From Hevea brasiliensis (Eukaryota; Streptophyta; Magnoliopsida; Malpighiales; Euphorbiaceae): 64,000 nt of DNA. Both the position numbers and the translations under genes were made by a program. The stretch is from NCBI RefSeq assembly GCF_030052815.1, contig NC_079505.1, positions 77,570,351-77,634,350 of the forward strand. The letters are read 5' to 3'. Shown piece after piece: positions 37,700 to 48,943 of this stretch. The notes below the pieces were generated by a model that saw only the letters and a program-made list of their open reading frames with translations, did no database searches and was not told where the DNA came from. Within the stretch, counting starts at the first letter, position 1, and every line of letters starts with the position of its first letter.

Positions 37700-38319
37700 T
37701 TATCAATATGTAAAATAATATTTGGTAAATTAATAAGAGAAGTTCATTATAATAGGTTAATTTTATTATTTAAATGAAGACTTTGTATATTGAGTTTAAT
37801 TATTTATTTACTTTAATTCTGTAAGTTTTTATTAAATTTACTACTCGAATAATTTTATGTGATTTATATAATTTAATGAATTTATGAACAACTATTCTTA
37901 TAAATATTTAATTAGTAATTTAATAGCGTATTAAATAAAATTCAATATGACGTAATTGATAAAAAAAAGATTTAAATAATAATTTATTTTTGATAAATGT
38001 GATAAATTAAATTTATATTTAATTATTTTTTATTTTATAGTATTAATATTGATCTTGTGGCCTCTTCAATGTAAAAAAGATAGCTCTGCTGCCATATATG
38101 CTTTTTTTTTTTTTTTTTTACAACTCAATATTTTACTCATAAAAATTTAAATTTATAATCATTGAGCTATAATTTGCCCCCATGATCGGAAGTTATACAA
38201 ATTATAGAAATTTGAGACATACCATAATGGGAACTCCAAAAGAAAGAGAGCGGGGCGTGATGAGTTGATGACGCCAGCAGTAACTTATAAGAGGTAGAAC
38301 TAGCTCTAACAAAGAAAAA

Positions 38320-38745
38320 AAATATATATCTATAATTTCATATGTTGCTTTTTAGTATCTTAATTTAAAAAATTAATTATTTAGTTTTTAAATTTTATAT
38401 TATATTATATTTTAATTCTTTAATTTTTACGAAATAAATTATTTTTTTTAATTTTAATATATAAAATAATTTAATTCTTATAATTTTAATATTTATAATA
38501 ATTTTATTAAATTGATAAAAAAATTAAATTATTCTATATATTAAAACTATAAAAATTAAAATATGATATAATGTAAAATTTAATAATTAAATAATTAATT
38601 TTTAAAAATCTAAGGAATAAAAAGTATAATATAGTATAAAATTTACATATTAAATAATTAATTTTTTTTCAAAATTTTAAGAATAAAATATAATATAAAG
38701 TAAAATTTAGGGACCAATTGTAAAATTTCCTTAAAAAAAAAAATT
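38320..38745. mobile_element. Possible AT-rich foldback MITE
   Basis: The left part (AATTAATTATTTAG then TATAATTTAATT-like words) recurs in reverse complement in the right part (TAAATAATTAATTTTT at about 38585-38600 and again near 38645). The right end carries AGGGACCAATTGTAAAATTTCC, a word set seen at the ends of some plant MITEs. Low base complexity makes chance pairing likely, so this is tentative. Confidence 0.35.
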
Positions 38746-40406
38746 AGAACTGGTATGGTGGTGCAAATTAAGCTCAAATCAGCTAATCATTTTATAAACA
38801 TGAGTCCGGATGATCACAATATTGCTAATTGGCAATCTTAGAGAACGATTGCGCAGCAAAGGAAATTATGGAAAGGGTGAACCAGCGATAATAGTTGTTT
38901 ATCAGTAATGATGACAGTAACTGTTTCTTATTATTGAATTTTCAACCTTTAATTTTATAATGGGAAACGATCAATTTAAAATTTATTAGCCCACTATTGT
39001 TGAAAAGTTAAATTATAATCAACCTTTGAGTTTATAATTTTGGTTCTTCACAAAGTTTACCTAATCCCTTTTGGATTTTTAAATAAATAAGTCAATCATT
39101 AGGGGCGGAGCCCCAAAACCTTTACAAAATTTTCTAAATTAAGTATAATCGTTTTTTTAATTCTTTTCAAATTGGCATCATCAGTCTTTTCATTAAACCT
39201 TAATAAATTTTAATTTATTTGTTATAATTCAAATGAAGGTGTAAAAATTCAATAAATATTAATTGTAAACAATTATACTTACAAAATGAATTCAATTGGT
39301 GGTTTTTGATTAAGAGATAAATATAATTCAATTTAATAATTTTCTACTCTATAATTCCAAGATTTTTTAATTCAATTTAATAAATCATTAACAATAGACA
39401 ATATAAATATATAATAATTTTTTTTTTTTTTGGAAGAAAAATGATTTCTACTTAATTAAAGAATGATGAAAAGGAAATAAAAAAATAAATTTAAAAAAAA
39501 TACTTAATTTTACGTTCACATATATAAAAGGCAGGCAAAAGCCAAGAAAAGCAAAACGCGTTGCATTGTATAGCACGGTCTAGAACATGCTATACGAAAA
39601 AGATCATGTTAAAAGATGATATCGGTGTAGCTATCTAAGGTTTTTTAAAAATGAAATTTAAATTAAAAAAATTAATCCAATCGATTTAATTTAAAATTTT
39701 AATATAATTAATTTTTAATTTTAAAAAATTTAATTTTTTAATTTAATTCTATTAAATGGGTAACTTATTTTTAATTAATTGTTATTAAAATAAAATTTGA
39801 GTTAAAAATAATTAAAATTAAATTTAAAATGAGTTTAAAATAAGTCTTAGAAAAAAAGCATTGAATAAAACTTAAATTGATAAATCAGATAATTTTAATT
39901 CAATATAATTTAATTTTTCTTAAATTTAATATGATATATTATAAATTTTAATTTTTAAAATTTTCAAATCAAACCAAATCACCCATGCTCACCGAGCTAA
40001 AGGCAAGGCCACAACCCTTAACAAATCTGCTAATTTTTATTCTACAGAATGAAACGACTCTTTTAAAAAAATTATCTTAAAATTTTTTATTATCTAAAAG
40101 TATTTTTTTTTCATAAATGAATATAATTAAAAATTACATTAATTTATTTAATTAATATTATAAAATATTAATTATAGTTTAATCTCTTCCACTTTCTCTT
40201 TTTGCCCCCTCTCCATCACCTTTTTTCTCCTATTTTCTTTTTTTTTTTTATTCTCCATCTTTATAAAAAATCATAAATTTGGAATTAAATTAAAAAATAT
40301 TATTCCTTTATTTTCTATTTGTTTATCACAAGAAGTTTAAATTTACTTTTTGGTATATCTTCTGGTAACATTGAAATTTTAAATTTTTTCACTATTTTTT
40401 TAAAAA

Positions 40407-41841
40407 CCTAATGAGTTATATATATATATATATATATACACACTAAAACTAAATCTTAAAAAAATTTATGAGAGTGTGCCACATAAACTAATGAGTATAT
40501 TTAAAAAATTGTCATGTAATACCTTTTTTTATCATCTTTGTTTCTAAATTTATCTATAAAAATTAGGTTATCATATTAAATATTAATTTTATCTAAATCT
40601 AAATATTTTAAATCCTATTTCAAGTATTAAAATTTAAAATTATTTTTAATATATATTTTTAAGAAATTTAGTATTTTCTTAAGTTTACATTTTCAACATT
40701 ATAAAACTATCCCTACAATTATTTTTTTTTAATTAAATTTTTAATTACATTAAAAGAAGCATGAATTACTTTTTAAAAAATTATATATATATATTCAATA
40801 AAAAATTATTTAGAAAATTTAAATATATATTTTAAAAAATATTTCTTATATTTAAAATATAAGAATTTTAATAATGATATTTTCAAAATTGCTAAAGTGA
40901 CTCACGTATTTTTTTTTCTATTTTATTTATCCTTTTATTAGTATATGTCAAATAATTTAAAGAGTAATAAAAAAATCTATTAATCAACTTATTTATTTGT
41001 TAAATTTGAAATAAAATTATAATTAATTAAAATTTATTATTGTTGAGATTTTATAATATAAACAATGTATTAAAATTTTTAATCGTTTGAACAAAATTTT
41101 ATTGTCTTCTTATCATTACAAAATTTTATCACCATTTAATGTCATGAGTTTTACAATAAAAGTAGTCGTTTTGCTCGCTTATTGCATAAATTATTTATTA
41201 TTTTATTGTAATAATATAAAGTAATATATATTTTTATATTTTATATTTTTATAATTATAATAAAATTATGTTAATAATAAAATTTTCAATTAATTATAAT
41301 TTTATTTCATATGATAATAAATAAATTGATAAATAGATTTTTTTTAAAAAAACTAATTGACATATACTAATAAAATAATAAACAAAGTAAAAAAAATACA
41401 TATGCAATGTGACGATTTTTAAAATATCACTATTAAAATTCTCATGCTTTAAATATAAAAAATATTTTTAAAATTTTATTTTAAATTTTATAAATAAAGG
41501 TTTATATATATTAATGTAATTTTTATAAAATAATTCATATTTTTTATTTTAATCAAAAAATTAATAAAAAATGATTAATTTTAGACATATAATATGATAA
41601 GTGAAGTTTTATAATATCTGAAATTGCAAGCTTAAGAATTTAAAATTTTTAAAAATTGTAATAAATAGAATTTTAAATAATTCTTATTTTTATATTTAAG
41701 ATAAAATTTTTGTTATTGAAATTTAAAAATATTTAAATAAGAGATAATATTTAATATGATAAATTAATTTTTATATAAAAATATAAAAATAAAAAATAAA
41801 AAAATGTGCCATAGGTCAATTTTTAAGGTTCTCTCATTAGG
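40407..41841. mobile_element. 1.43-kb foldback element with arms of over 600 bp
   Basis: The outer ends are CCTAATGAG (40407-40415) and CTCATTAGG (41833-41841). Inside, the left arm (to about 41050) and the right arm (from about 41220) are inverted copies with many substitutions. Paired landmarks include a GTGCCACAT / ATGTGCCAT pair, TTATCATATTAAATATTA near 40570 against 41750-41770, TTCTTAAG near 40676 against CTTAAGAA near 41630, and TTATTAGTATATGTCAA near 40935 against TTGACATATACTAATAA near 41355. No open frame is present. Long diverged inverted repeats with no gene suggest a non-autonomous DNA element, perhaps Mutator-like; no target duplication was found. Confidence 0.75.
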
Positions 41842-42075
41842 TAAGGTGATAACTTTTAGCAAATTTATCAAACTATTAAGATTAAACATTTTAAATAAAA
41901 TTAAAAATAAATAAACAAACTTTATTTTATCATTAGGTTGAAAAAAAAGTTTTAGTCTTCATTCTTTTTATTAAGTTTACACTATTTTACTTTTATTCGA
42001 TTTTTCAACATTTATCTCAATATATATACATTTATCACCAGATTATATTCATCTATGCACTATATCTTGTTATTA

Positions 42076-42348
42076 CACTATAATAAATATAGCTTTTAAC
42101 AATACCTTTTTAACATCATTTTATAAATGATGTTAAAGTAACAAATAATATCAAGTGATGTATTTTGATATTAAAATAACATATAACGTAATAAATAATG
42201 TATACAACATCATGTATAATAGTATCGTAAATTAGTATAAAAGTGTTATTAAAAATTTTAGGTTACAGAGTTTATAGACATCACCATATACTTACTAATA
42301 ATTCTTATTAACAACATGTTTCAATTAAAACATAAATTTGTTGTAGTA
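42076..42348. mobile_element. CACTA-like MITE, 273 bp
   Basis: The left end is CACTATAATAAATAT and the right end is AAATTTGTTGTAGTA, an imperfect inverted repeat of the CACTACAACAAATTT type common at plant CACTA-superfamily ends. TTA flanks both sides, fitting the 3-bp duplication of that superfamily. The interior has no coding capacity. Confidence 0.7.
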
Positions 42349-42509
42349 TTAATTGTAATGCATTATTATATTATATTATATTTAAGATTTTATATTAATT
42401 GTTCTAGTGAGGGGACGTGTTTGGTCATGCGATTATTTTAACTTGATTAAATGCATTTAAACAAGCAGATTGTCAGCTTTATGCCCTAAATTTATCCCAC
42501 TTGATAAAG

Positions 42510-42691
42510 CATAGCAATAGCATTTATAGAATTCTCCATAAGGAATAATGAATTATAATAAATACAAAATTTGTAGCTTCTATACAAGTTGGACTAGTGG
42601 CATAGCAATAGCGTTTATAGAATTCTCCACAAGGAATAATGAATTATAATAAATACAAAATTTGTAGCTTCTATACAAGTTGGACTAGTAG
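42510..42691. repeat. Two-copy 91-bp tandem duplication
   Basis: Units 42510-42600 and 42601-42691 both begin CATAGCAATAGC and end in TTGGACTAGT plus two or three bases. Only about three to four substitutions separate them, so the duplication is young. Nothing coding is involved. Confidence 0.9.
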
Positions 42692-43823
42692 GACTGAGAT
42701 TATTTTAGAATATGACTAAAAGAAGGAAAAAGAGGAAAACGCATCCATATTTTATTCGGTGTAACCGTTATATATATAATAGTTTAATTGTAATCATTAA
42801 TTACGATGAAACTCACGTGTGACTTAACACAATAAATAATTATAATAAAACTGTTATTCATACATCGATTTTATTGTATTATTTTTTTCAAGTGGCGATC
42901 TAATTATGGAATGATTAGTATTCTTCCAAATCTTTTTATTGATTCCTTAATTAAAAAAAAAATTAAAGAATTAGTAACAAGATTTGGTTTCTCATACCCT
43001 TTTAAGATCCGGTTGTTTTCCTTAATTTTTTCAATCAATATTTTGTCTTTTAATTCCTTTCTTCTTGTATTTCTATAATTTTATTTAATTTTTATAAAAA
43101 TTATGCACTTTACATATAAATTTTTTAATGTGCAAAATCTATCTATATAAAAACTATATTGTTATGTCAACAAAATGTAACAAGAAAAGTTAATAATTTT
43201 TTAATTATATTTTTTAACTATTGAACGAGAGGATTTTATGATGAAATTCGAATAATGATGTACACTCTTTTAAGTAATGCATTAGATGTTATTTACTTGT
43301 TTGGGTATCTATTTGTTATTTGATTGGCCAATATAATTTTTTTTTTTCTAATATAATGAGAAAATTTTGCCTAAATTAATTGGTGAAACTCATATATTCC
43401 ATCAACTTTCAGTGTTAGGTGCTTCAGTTCAGGACTTGGCAACCCAGATACGACCTTGTCTTACCATACTATATATGACGCAATTATATGGGAATGTTAT
43501 CACTAAGGAGAAAAGTCGAGTGCCTGCCTCTAGCCATCGCCAAAACAGAAGCACATCATGTATCACTCACTGCAATAATACAAACCAAGAAAATTAATGA
43601 TGAAGGTTACAAAATTTCATTGTCCATACCTGTTACACTTACACATCACTTTATAGATCTTTTCCTATTTGTAATATTGTTTTATTTTCTTTTAGTTGAA
43701 ACTCTAATTAGAATTTAAATTTATAATCATCCAGTCTTATACTATTTCAATATTATTAGTCAAAACTCATTTATTTTTTATACAGTTGAGTGAAATTTGT
43801 TGGTTTTTTTTAATAAGCAAAAA

Positions 43824-43824
<1 letters not shown>

Positions 43825-43872
<48 letters not shown>
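43825..43872. repeat. (ATT)n microsatellite upstream of the NPF gene
   Basis: About 15 ATT units, 180 bp before the start codon of the transporter, hence inside its likely promoter region. Confidence 0.95.
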
Positions 43873-44003
43873 GGAGACGGAGGAAAAATAAAATGGAATT
43901 GCGTTACAGAATTGGCTTCTGTCAATTATCACGATCTCATCTTTTGCCATACACATGAAACGTACCAGCTGTGGGGCTTAAAGACTTTATGATCACACAG
44001 GCC

Positions 44004-44012
44004 TATATATAT
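44004..44012 (+). promoter_or_regulatory. Probable TATA box of the NPF transporter
   Basis: TATATATAT follows a GC-richer context (CACACAGGCC) and lies 38-46 bp before the start ATG, which would give a very short leader beginning near 44035. This is the best core promoter candidate between the ATT repeat and the gene. Confidence 0.5.
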
Positions 44013-44049
44013 GGTCCCTGGGAGGCCAGTTAGACACCAAGAAACGAAA

Positions 44050-44452
44050 ATGGAGAAGATGGAGGAGAAGGGTTTCCATGCCAAAAGGCAGAAAGGTGGA
44101 ATGGCTACAATGCCCTTCGTATTTGGTAAGATCTTGCGGTTTCTCGAAAAAGAGCAAAGTTCTTGCTTTTGTTTTATGTAAGGTGATAATGATACTTATT
44201 TTTGCTTATGCTTTTGTTTCGCTGTAGCAAATGAGGCCTGTGAGAAGCTGGCTGTGGTGGGTTTTAATGCCAATATGATTAGCTACTTAACAGGCCAACT
44301 TCATATGCCATTAACTAAAGCAGCGAATACCCTCACCAACTTTGGAGGCACTGCAAGCTTGACACCTCTGCTCGGTGCCTTCTTCGCTGATGCCTACGCC
44401 GGCCGGTTCTGGACTATAACAATTGCTTCCATAATATACCAAATAGTAAACA

Positions 44453-44497
<45 letters not shown>

Positions 44498-47400
44498 CAA
44501 GAATATTCTTACGACATCATAAAGTTTTGCTTTCCCCTTCCAATAAAGGCATTAAGAAGATTCCCTTGAGATTATGTAGGATGACAAGAGAGTTAATGAC
44601 AAGTTCAATCTCAAAGATTTATGAACTTTTGAGTACTTTATTATTTTTCCTTTCAAGAAATTGACCATTTCTTTTCGTATGATTTTGTAATTATACATCA
44701 GGGCATGACAAGCTTAACCCTATCAGCCACACTTCCAAACCTAAGACCACCCCAGTGCAAAGAAGATGAAGTTTGCCAAGAAGCAGACGCAGGACAACTA
44801 GCAATCCTATATGCTTCTCTCCTTCTGACAGCTTTAGGGTCAGGGGGGATCCGACCCTGTGTTGTTGCATTCGGGGCTGACCAGTTTGATGAAACGGATC
44901 CTAAGCAATCAACAAAGACATGGAGATACTTCAATTGGTACTATTTTGTGATGGGAGTGTCTGTTCTGCTGGCTGTGACAGTGCTTGTGTATGTACAGGA
45001 CAACGTTGGATGGGGATTGGGCCTTGGAATCCCAACCATTGCTATGTTTCTCTCAATTATTGCATTTATTATCGGATACCCACTTTACCGGAACATGCGT
45101 CCAGCTGGAAGTCCATTTACCCGCTTGTTACAAGTGTCGGTGGCTGCATTTAGGAAGAGGAAGTTGTCCATGGTTTCGGATCCTAAGCTACTGTACCAGA
45201 ATGAAGAACTGGATGCTCCCATTTCCATTGGTGGAAGGCTTCTCCACACTAAACACATGAAGTAAATTACAACTCTCTCTCGCTCTCTTTCTCTTTCTCT
45301 TTCGCTTCTGCATAAAGCTGTGTTTTTTCATTGTTTGGTTACATGTGCATAGAGGATAGAGCTGTCCTTATCTTGCACCCATGTGGTGTCATAAGACAGC
45401 GTGGTAGTGTAGTAGTGCTAATCTCCTGCATAAAATGGTTACCTTTGGTAGGGGAATTCAATCAACATAAAAAGTTTTGGAACGCAACTTTATAAGAACT
45501 TACTAGTTTTGTTATTTTCACTTGAGGGAGTAAGTTACGAGGATAGAGGTCAATAATTTGACGACCACCACACCACCACATCATCATCATCATCAGTTGT
45601 GGCCTTGTGGAATTGGTTAGTTAAATAATGTCACTGTGCATAATATTAATGTTTGATTTAGTGGTGTCTTTTCGGCTAAACTACAAAAGCCCACTACTGC
45701 ATGCACTACAGTCTTTTCAGACTAATCCCAGCTTACCCATGACCCATCACCAATAGAAATATCTGTCTAAAAGTATCGTGCCATTCATATTACCACGTAG
45801 TCACGAATCATTTGCCGAGCCAAGTTGTGCCCAAGCAAGGTATTTTGCCTCTTCTGTTTATATTATATGTTTTTCGCTGTCCATTTGAGAGTTTTAGGCC
45901 TAATATTTTGATTATTAAGAATTCAAGATATGTGTAGTTTATGTAGTAATCGAGTTAATTACGTAGTACGTACATCACAATCCTAAAGGAAGTGCCAGCG
46001 GCCTCAGGAACTTTAAAAGCTTGATTCTTAACATACTCTTTCCTATAAAAATATACGATGCACTAAAAAAGAAATATTTGAAAAACTAAAACCAGCCTGG
46101 CTCAGTCTTGGATTGAAACCATTAAAATTAAGTTGACTAAAATAGAATTTAAATTTTACTGAAACCATTTAATTTGATTTTAGGTTTAATTTTTTTTTTG
46201 GTTAAAAAATAAAAAAAAATTAACGAAACCGGTTTTAGTTCTGATTCTCCTAAATTTTAAATTGGAATAATCCATTTTCATCAAATTCAGCCTGTTGGCT
46301 AAGTTTACCTTACCAAATGCTTGAAAGGGTAGATAAAAATTTGAAAGAGAGAACGTAAATGATGAAAACATTTGAAAGGAGGTAGATAAAGGGATGATCT
46401 TCCCTCGGGCCCAATAATATTTTCTTCCCCATTTTAGAGGAAAAGTGAAGTTTAATAAAAAAAATTGATGAGATTAAATATTTAACTCTAATATAGTTTC
46501 TCGTGAGTATCTAGAAATAGAATTGCTTGTCTTAAAAATATAGAGTGAAAGGGAAGGAAAGTAAGCGAAGAAATCGAGATTCAAGAAAGTAGAGGAGAGA
46601 AAAGAATGAAGAAGATAACAAGGAAGCTATATATATGTCTCTATTAATTTCTTTGACTTTTATCAGTAATTCTATTTTATTTTTGCATGGGATTATGAAT
46701 GATGCTTGGAAGTAGTTTCTTGGCCCCGTGCTGTTAGGTGTTAGACAGGCATTTAACCCTTTTTTTCCCTGAAGAACATCTATTTCATCTATAATATGGG
46801 TATTATTATTTAGAGTGCTGCTCATGTCTTGGTTGGGAATCTTTTATGCTGTTGTTTTTGTTTTCTGTGGTTTAGTTCTTGCTTTCTTTTTCTGACTTAA
46901 TCATCTTGGTTTTTTTGTTTTGTTTTTTTTTTTCATATGTATTGAACTTTGGTTTGATATTTTGATTTTTAGATTTTTTTTCATTTAATATAATTCGTCA
47001 GTTGGGTGTACTTAGTTTGACCTACTAGCCTGAGTTAGAAGATGTTCCTATACTGAGTTTTCACTGGATATTATTAATAAAATTTTGATTATAAAAAAAA
47101 AAGGTATTATTATTGAAACTTAAAAACGTTTAGTAAATTAATTCATGAAAAAACAAATAAATAAATGCAGATGAGATTACATTAAAAATTGGGCCAGATT
47201 TTTGTATAAATGAAAAAAAAAAAAAAAAAGTGGGTCAGATTTAAATCTTCCCTCCCCTCATATACACATAATGGAAAAAAACTACAGATTATGATTAATG
47301 CACGTGAAGCCGAGTTTAATTAATTTTGCTAATATGCTATAAAAATGCAGGTTTCTTGGCAAGGCAGCCATTGTGACGGAAGAAGACAACCTGAAAGCAG

Positions 47401-48245
47401 GCCAAACACCCAATCTATGGAGGCTAAGCACAGTGCACAGAGTAGAAGAATTGAAATCTATAATCAGAATGGGACCTATATGGGCAGCAGGAATTCTCCT
47501 AATCACAGCTTACGCCCAGCAAAGCACATTTTCCCTCCAACAAGCCAAGTCCATGGACAGGCATCTCACAAAATCCTTTCAGATCCCTGCCGCTTCCATG
47601 TCTGTCTTTACCATAACCTCCATGCTCACCACCATAGCCGTTTATGATCGTTTATTTGTTCCTTTTTTCCGTAGATTCACAGGGCTTGATCGCGGCATAA
47701 CCTTTTTGCACAGGATGGGAATTGGATTTGTTATATCCATATTAGCCACTCTAGTTGCAGGCTTCGTGGAAATCAAGCGAAGACATGCAGCTGCAGCTAA
47801 TGGCCTACTAAATTCTCATCACACTATTCCCATCTCAGTGTTCTGGCTTGTGCCACAATATTCTCTTCATGGGATAGCAGAAGCTTTCATGTCTATCGGG
47901 CATTTAGAATTCTTATATGATCAAGCACCTGAAAGCATGAGAAGCACAGCTACTGCGCTATTTTGGACAGCGATTTCATTCGGGAATTATGTGAGCACGC
48001 TTCTGGTTACCTTAGTGCACAAGTTTAGTGCAGGCCCTGATGGATCAAACTGGCTTCCGGATAACAATTTGAACAAGGGGAAACTGGAGTACTTTTACTG
48101 GTTGATCACATTGATGCAAGTCGTTAATCTCGTTTACTACTTGATTTGCGCCAAGATGTATACTTTTAAGCCCATTCAGATGCACAGTAAAGAAGCCAGT
48201 GACTCTAAAGATGATGGGGTAGTGGAGCTTACGAACAAGATTTAA
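44050..48245 (+). CDS. NPF3.1: NRT1/PTR family (NPF3.1-like) proton-coupled transporter, four exons, 582 aa
   Basis: Exons 44050-44125, 44228-44445, 44702-45261 and 47351-48245 join in frame through GT-AG introns. The protein has the MFS/PTR2 fold: an ExxEK proton-coupling motif (E28-A-C-E31-K32), the NPF signature F-G-A-D-Q-F-D after a G-S-G-G-I-R-P loop, a central cytosolic loop (about 225-310), and VFWLVPQYSLHGIAEAFMSI in the second half. Length is normal for the family. From memory the sequence is closest to Arabidopsis NPF3.1 (At1g68570, chloroplast nitrite / gibberellin transport) in segments such as LAVVGFNANMISYLTGQLH; substrate here is inferred. Intron 3 (2.1 kb) holds a truncated LINE. 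A weaker alternative start is Met4. An AATAAA at 48352 fits polyadenylation. No stop or frameshift was found. Confidence 0.95.
44456..44495. repeat. (CT)n tract in NPF intron 2
   Basis: About 19 CT units start 11 bases after the exon 2 donor (GTAAACACC). It also keeps a false frame open that makes exon 2 look longer than it is. Confidence 0.95.
46811..47102 (+). mobile_element. 5'-truncated L1-type LINE (292 bp) in NPF intron 3
   Basis: The insert ends AATAAAATTTTGATTAT followed by a 10-base poly-A (47093-47102), the usual plant L1 tail. It is flanked by a 12-bp perfect target duplication GGTATTATTATT (46799-46810 and 47103-47114). The body is T/G-rich 3' untranslated LINE sequence without coding frame. 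Sense orientation is the same as the host gene. Target duplication plus poly-A tail is the signature of target-primed reverse transcription. Confidence 0.8.
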
Positions 48246-48943
48246 CACAGTCTACTGGGTTTATTTCAAAAGTTTGTAGCTATTATCAGTGCTTGCGCGT
48301 TCAAGGTGACATAGCTAGCTTGTATACAATTAGGCAGAATCTGATACTATGAATAAATTTATATATAGTATGTGAAAAATGATGTAGAATCAAACCCCTT
48401 ACCATGCGATCATTTTTCAGTAACAGTAACAGATGAAGAATTCCAATCTGCTTGAATGATCTCTTGATGTGCAATTATTATGGGATGCTATCGTTAATCT
48501 GTGATATAAGAATTTGTTATCCTCCTCCTGCATATTGAAATTTGAAGTGCAAATGGATCATGGGCCTAGACCAGAATGATCCCTTGAGCTAACTCCAACC
48601 CAGAATTCGCAGATGACACTCAGAGGAGCGCGAAAGTAGCTGGAAAACCTCCTTGGAAGCATTTCAGTTGATGCATGTGTGTACCTACAAAATTATTATA
48701 AGCCAGCTGCAGAACAAAATAATCAAGAACGTGTTGTTTTCGTTCGGTAGACCGCAATTCTAGCGAAACCTTCCCAATTCAGCCCAATCAATCTCACAAT
48801 TCCCCGCTTACACACATGTTATGGAAAATGAAGCAGCCGAGAAACCCCACCATGACCAGACCCTTTATTGTTCCCATTCAATTTTCAAATTCTAATTACC
48901 TTTTACCTTTTCAACATTCCACATATCAGATTTCAATTCCATC
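48246..48943. other. NPF 3' region and gap before the ACD11-like pseudogene
   Basis: The transporter's untranslated end probably reaches the polyadenylation signal AATAAA at 48352-48357 or slightly beyond. The rest is moderately GC-balanced sequence without a defended exon. It likely includes the promoter of the former ACD11-like gene. Confidence 0.6.
48352..48357 (+). terminator. Probable polyadenylation signal of the NPF transporter
   Basis: AATAAA lies 107 bp after the stop codon in a T/A-rich context, a normal distance for a plant transcript. It is the first perfect copy after the gene. Confidence 0.45.

Larger units (their letters stand above)
30515..43990. other. Gene-poor AT-rich desert
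   Basis: About 13.5 kb with no supported gene. Long poly-A/poly-T runs and microsatellites are frequent. Listed separately are the foldback element at 40407-41841, the CACTA-like MITE at 42076-42348, the 91-bp duplication at 42510-42691, a possible MITE at 38320-38745 and the larger microsatellites. A GC-richer patch lies at about 36870-37110. Short open frames through (AT)n tracts (Ile-Tyr repeats) at 32853, 35927 and 37375 are artefacts. The last ~600 bp should contain upstream control sequence for the NPF transporter. Confidence 0.65.

Noticed and set aside
44254..44664. 136-codon frame covering NPF exon 2
   Set aside because: Its second half is intron 2 (the CT tract); the true exon ends at the donor at 44446.
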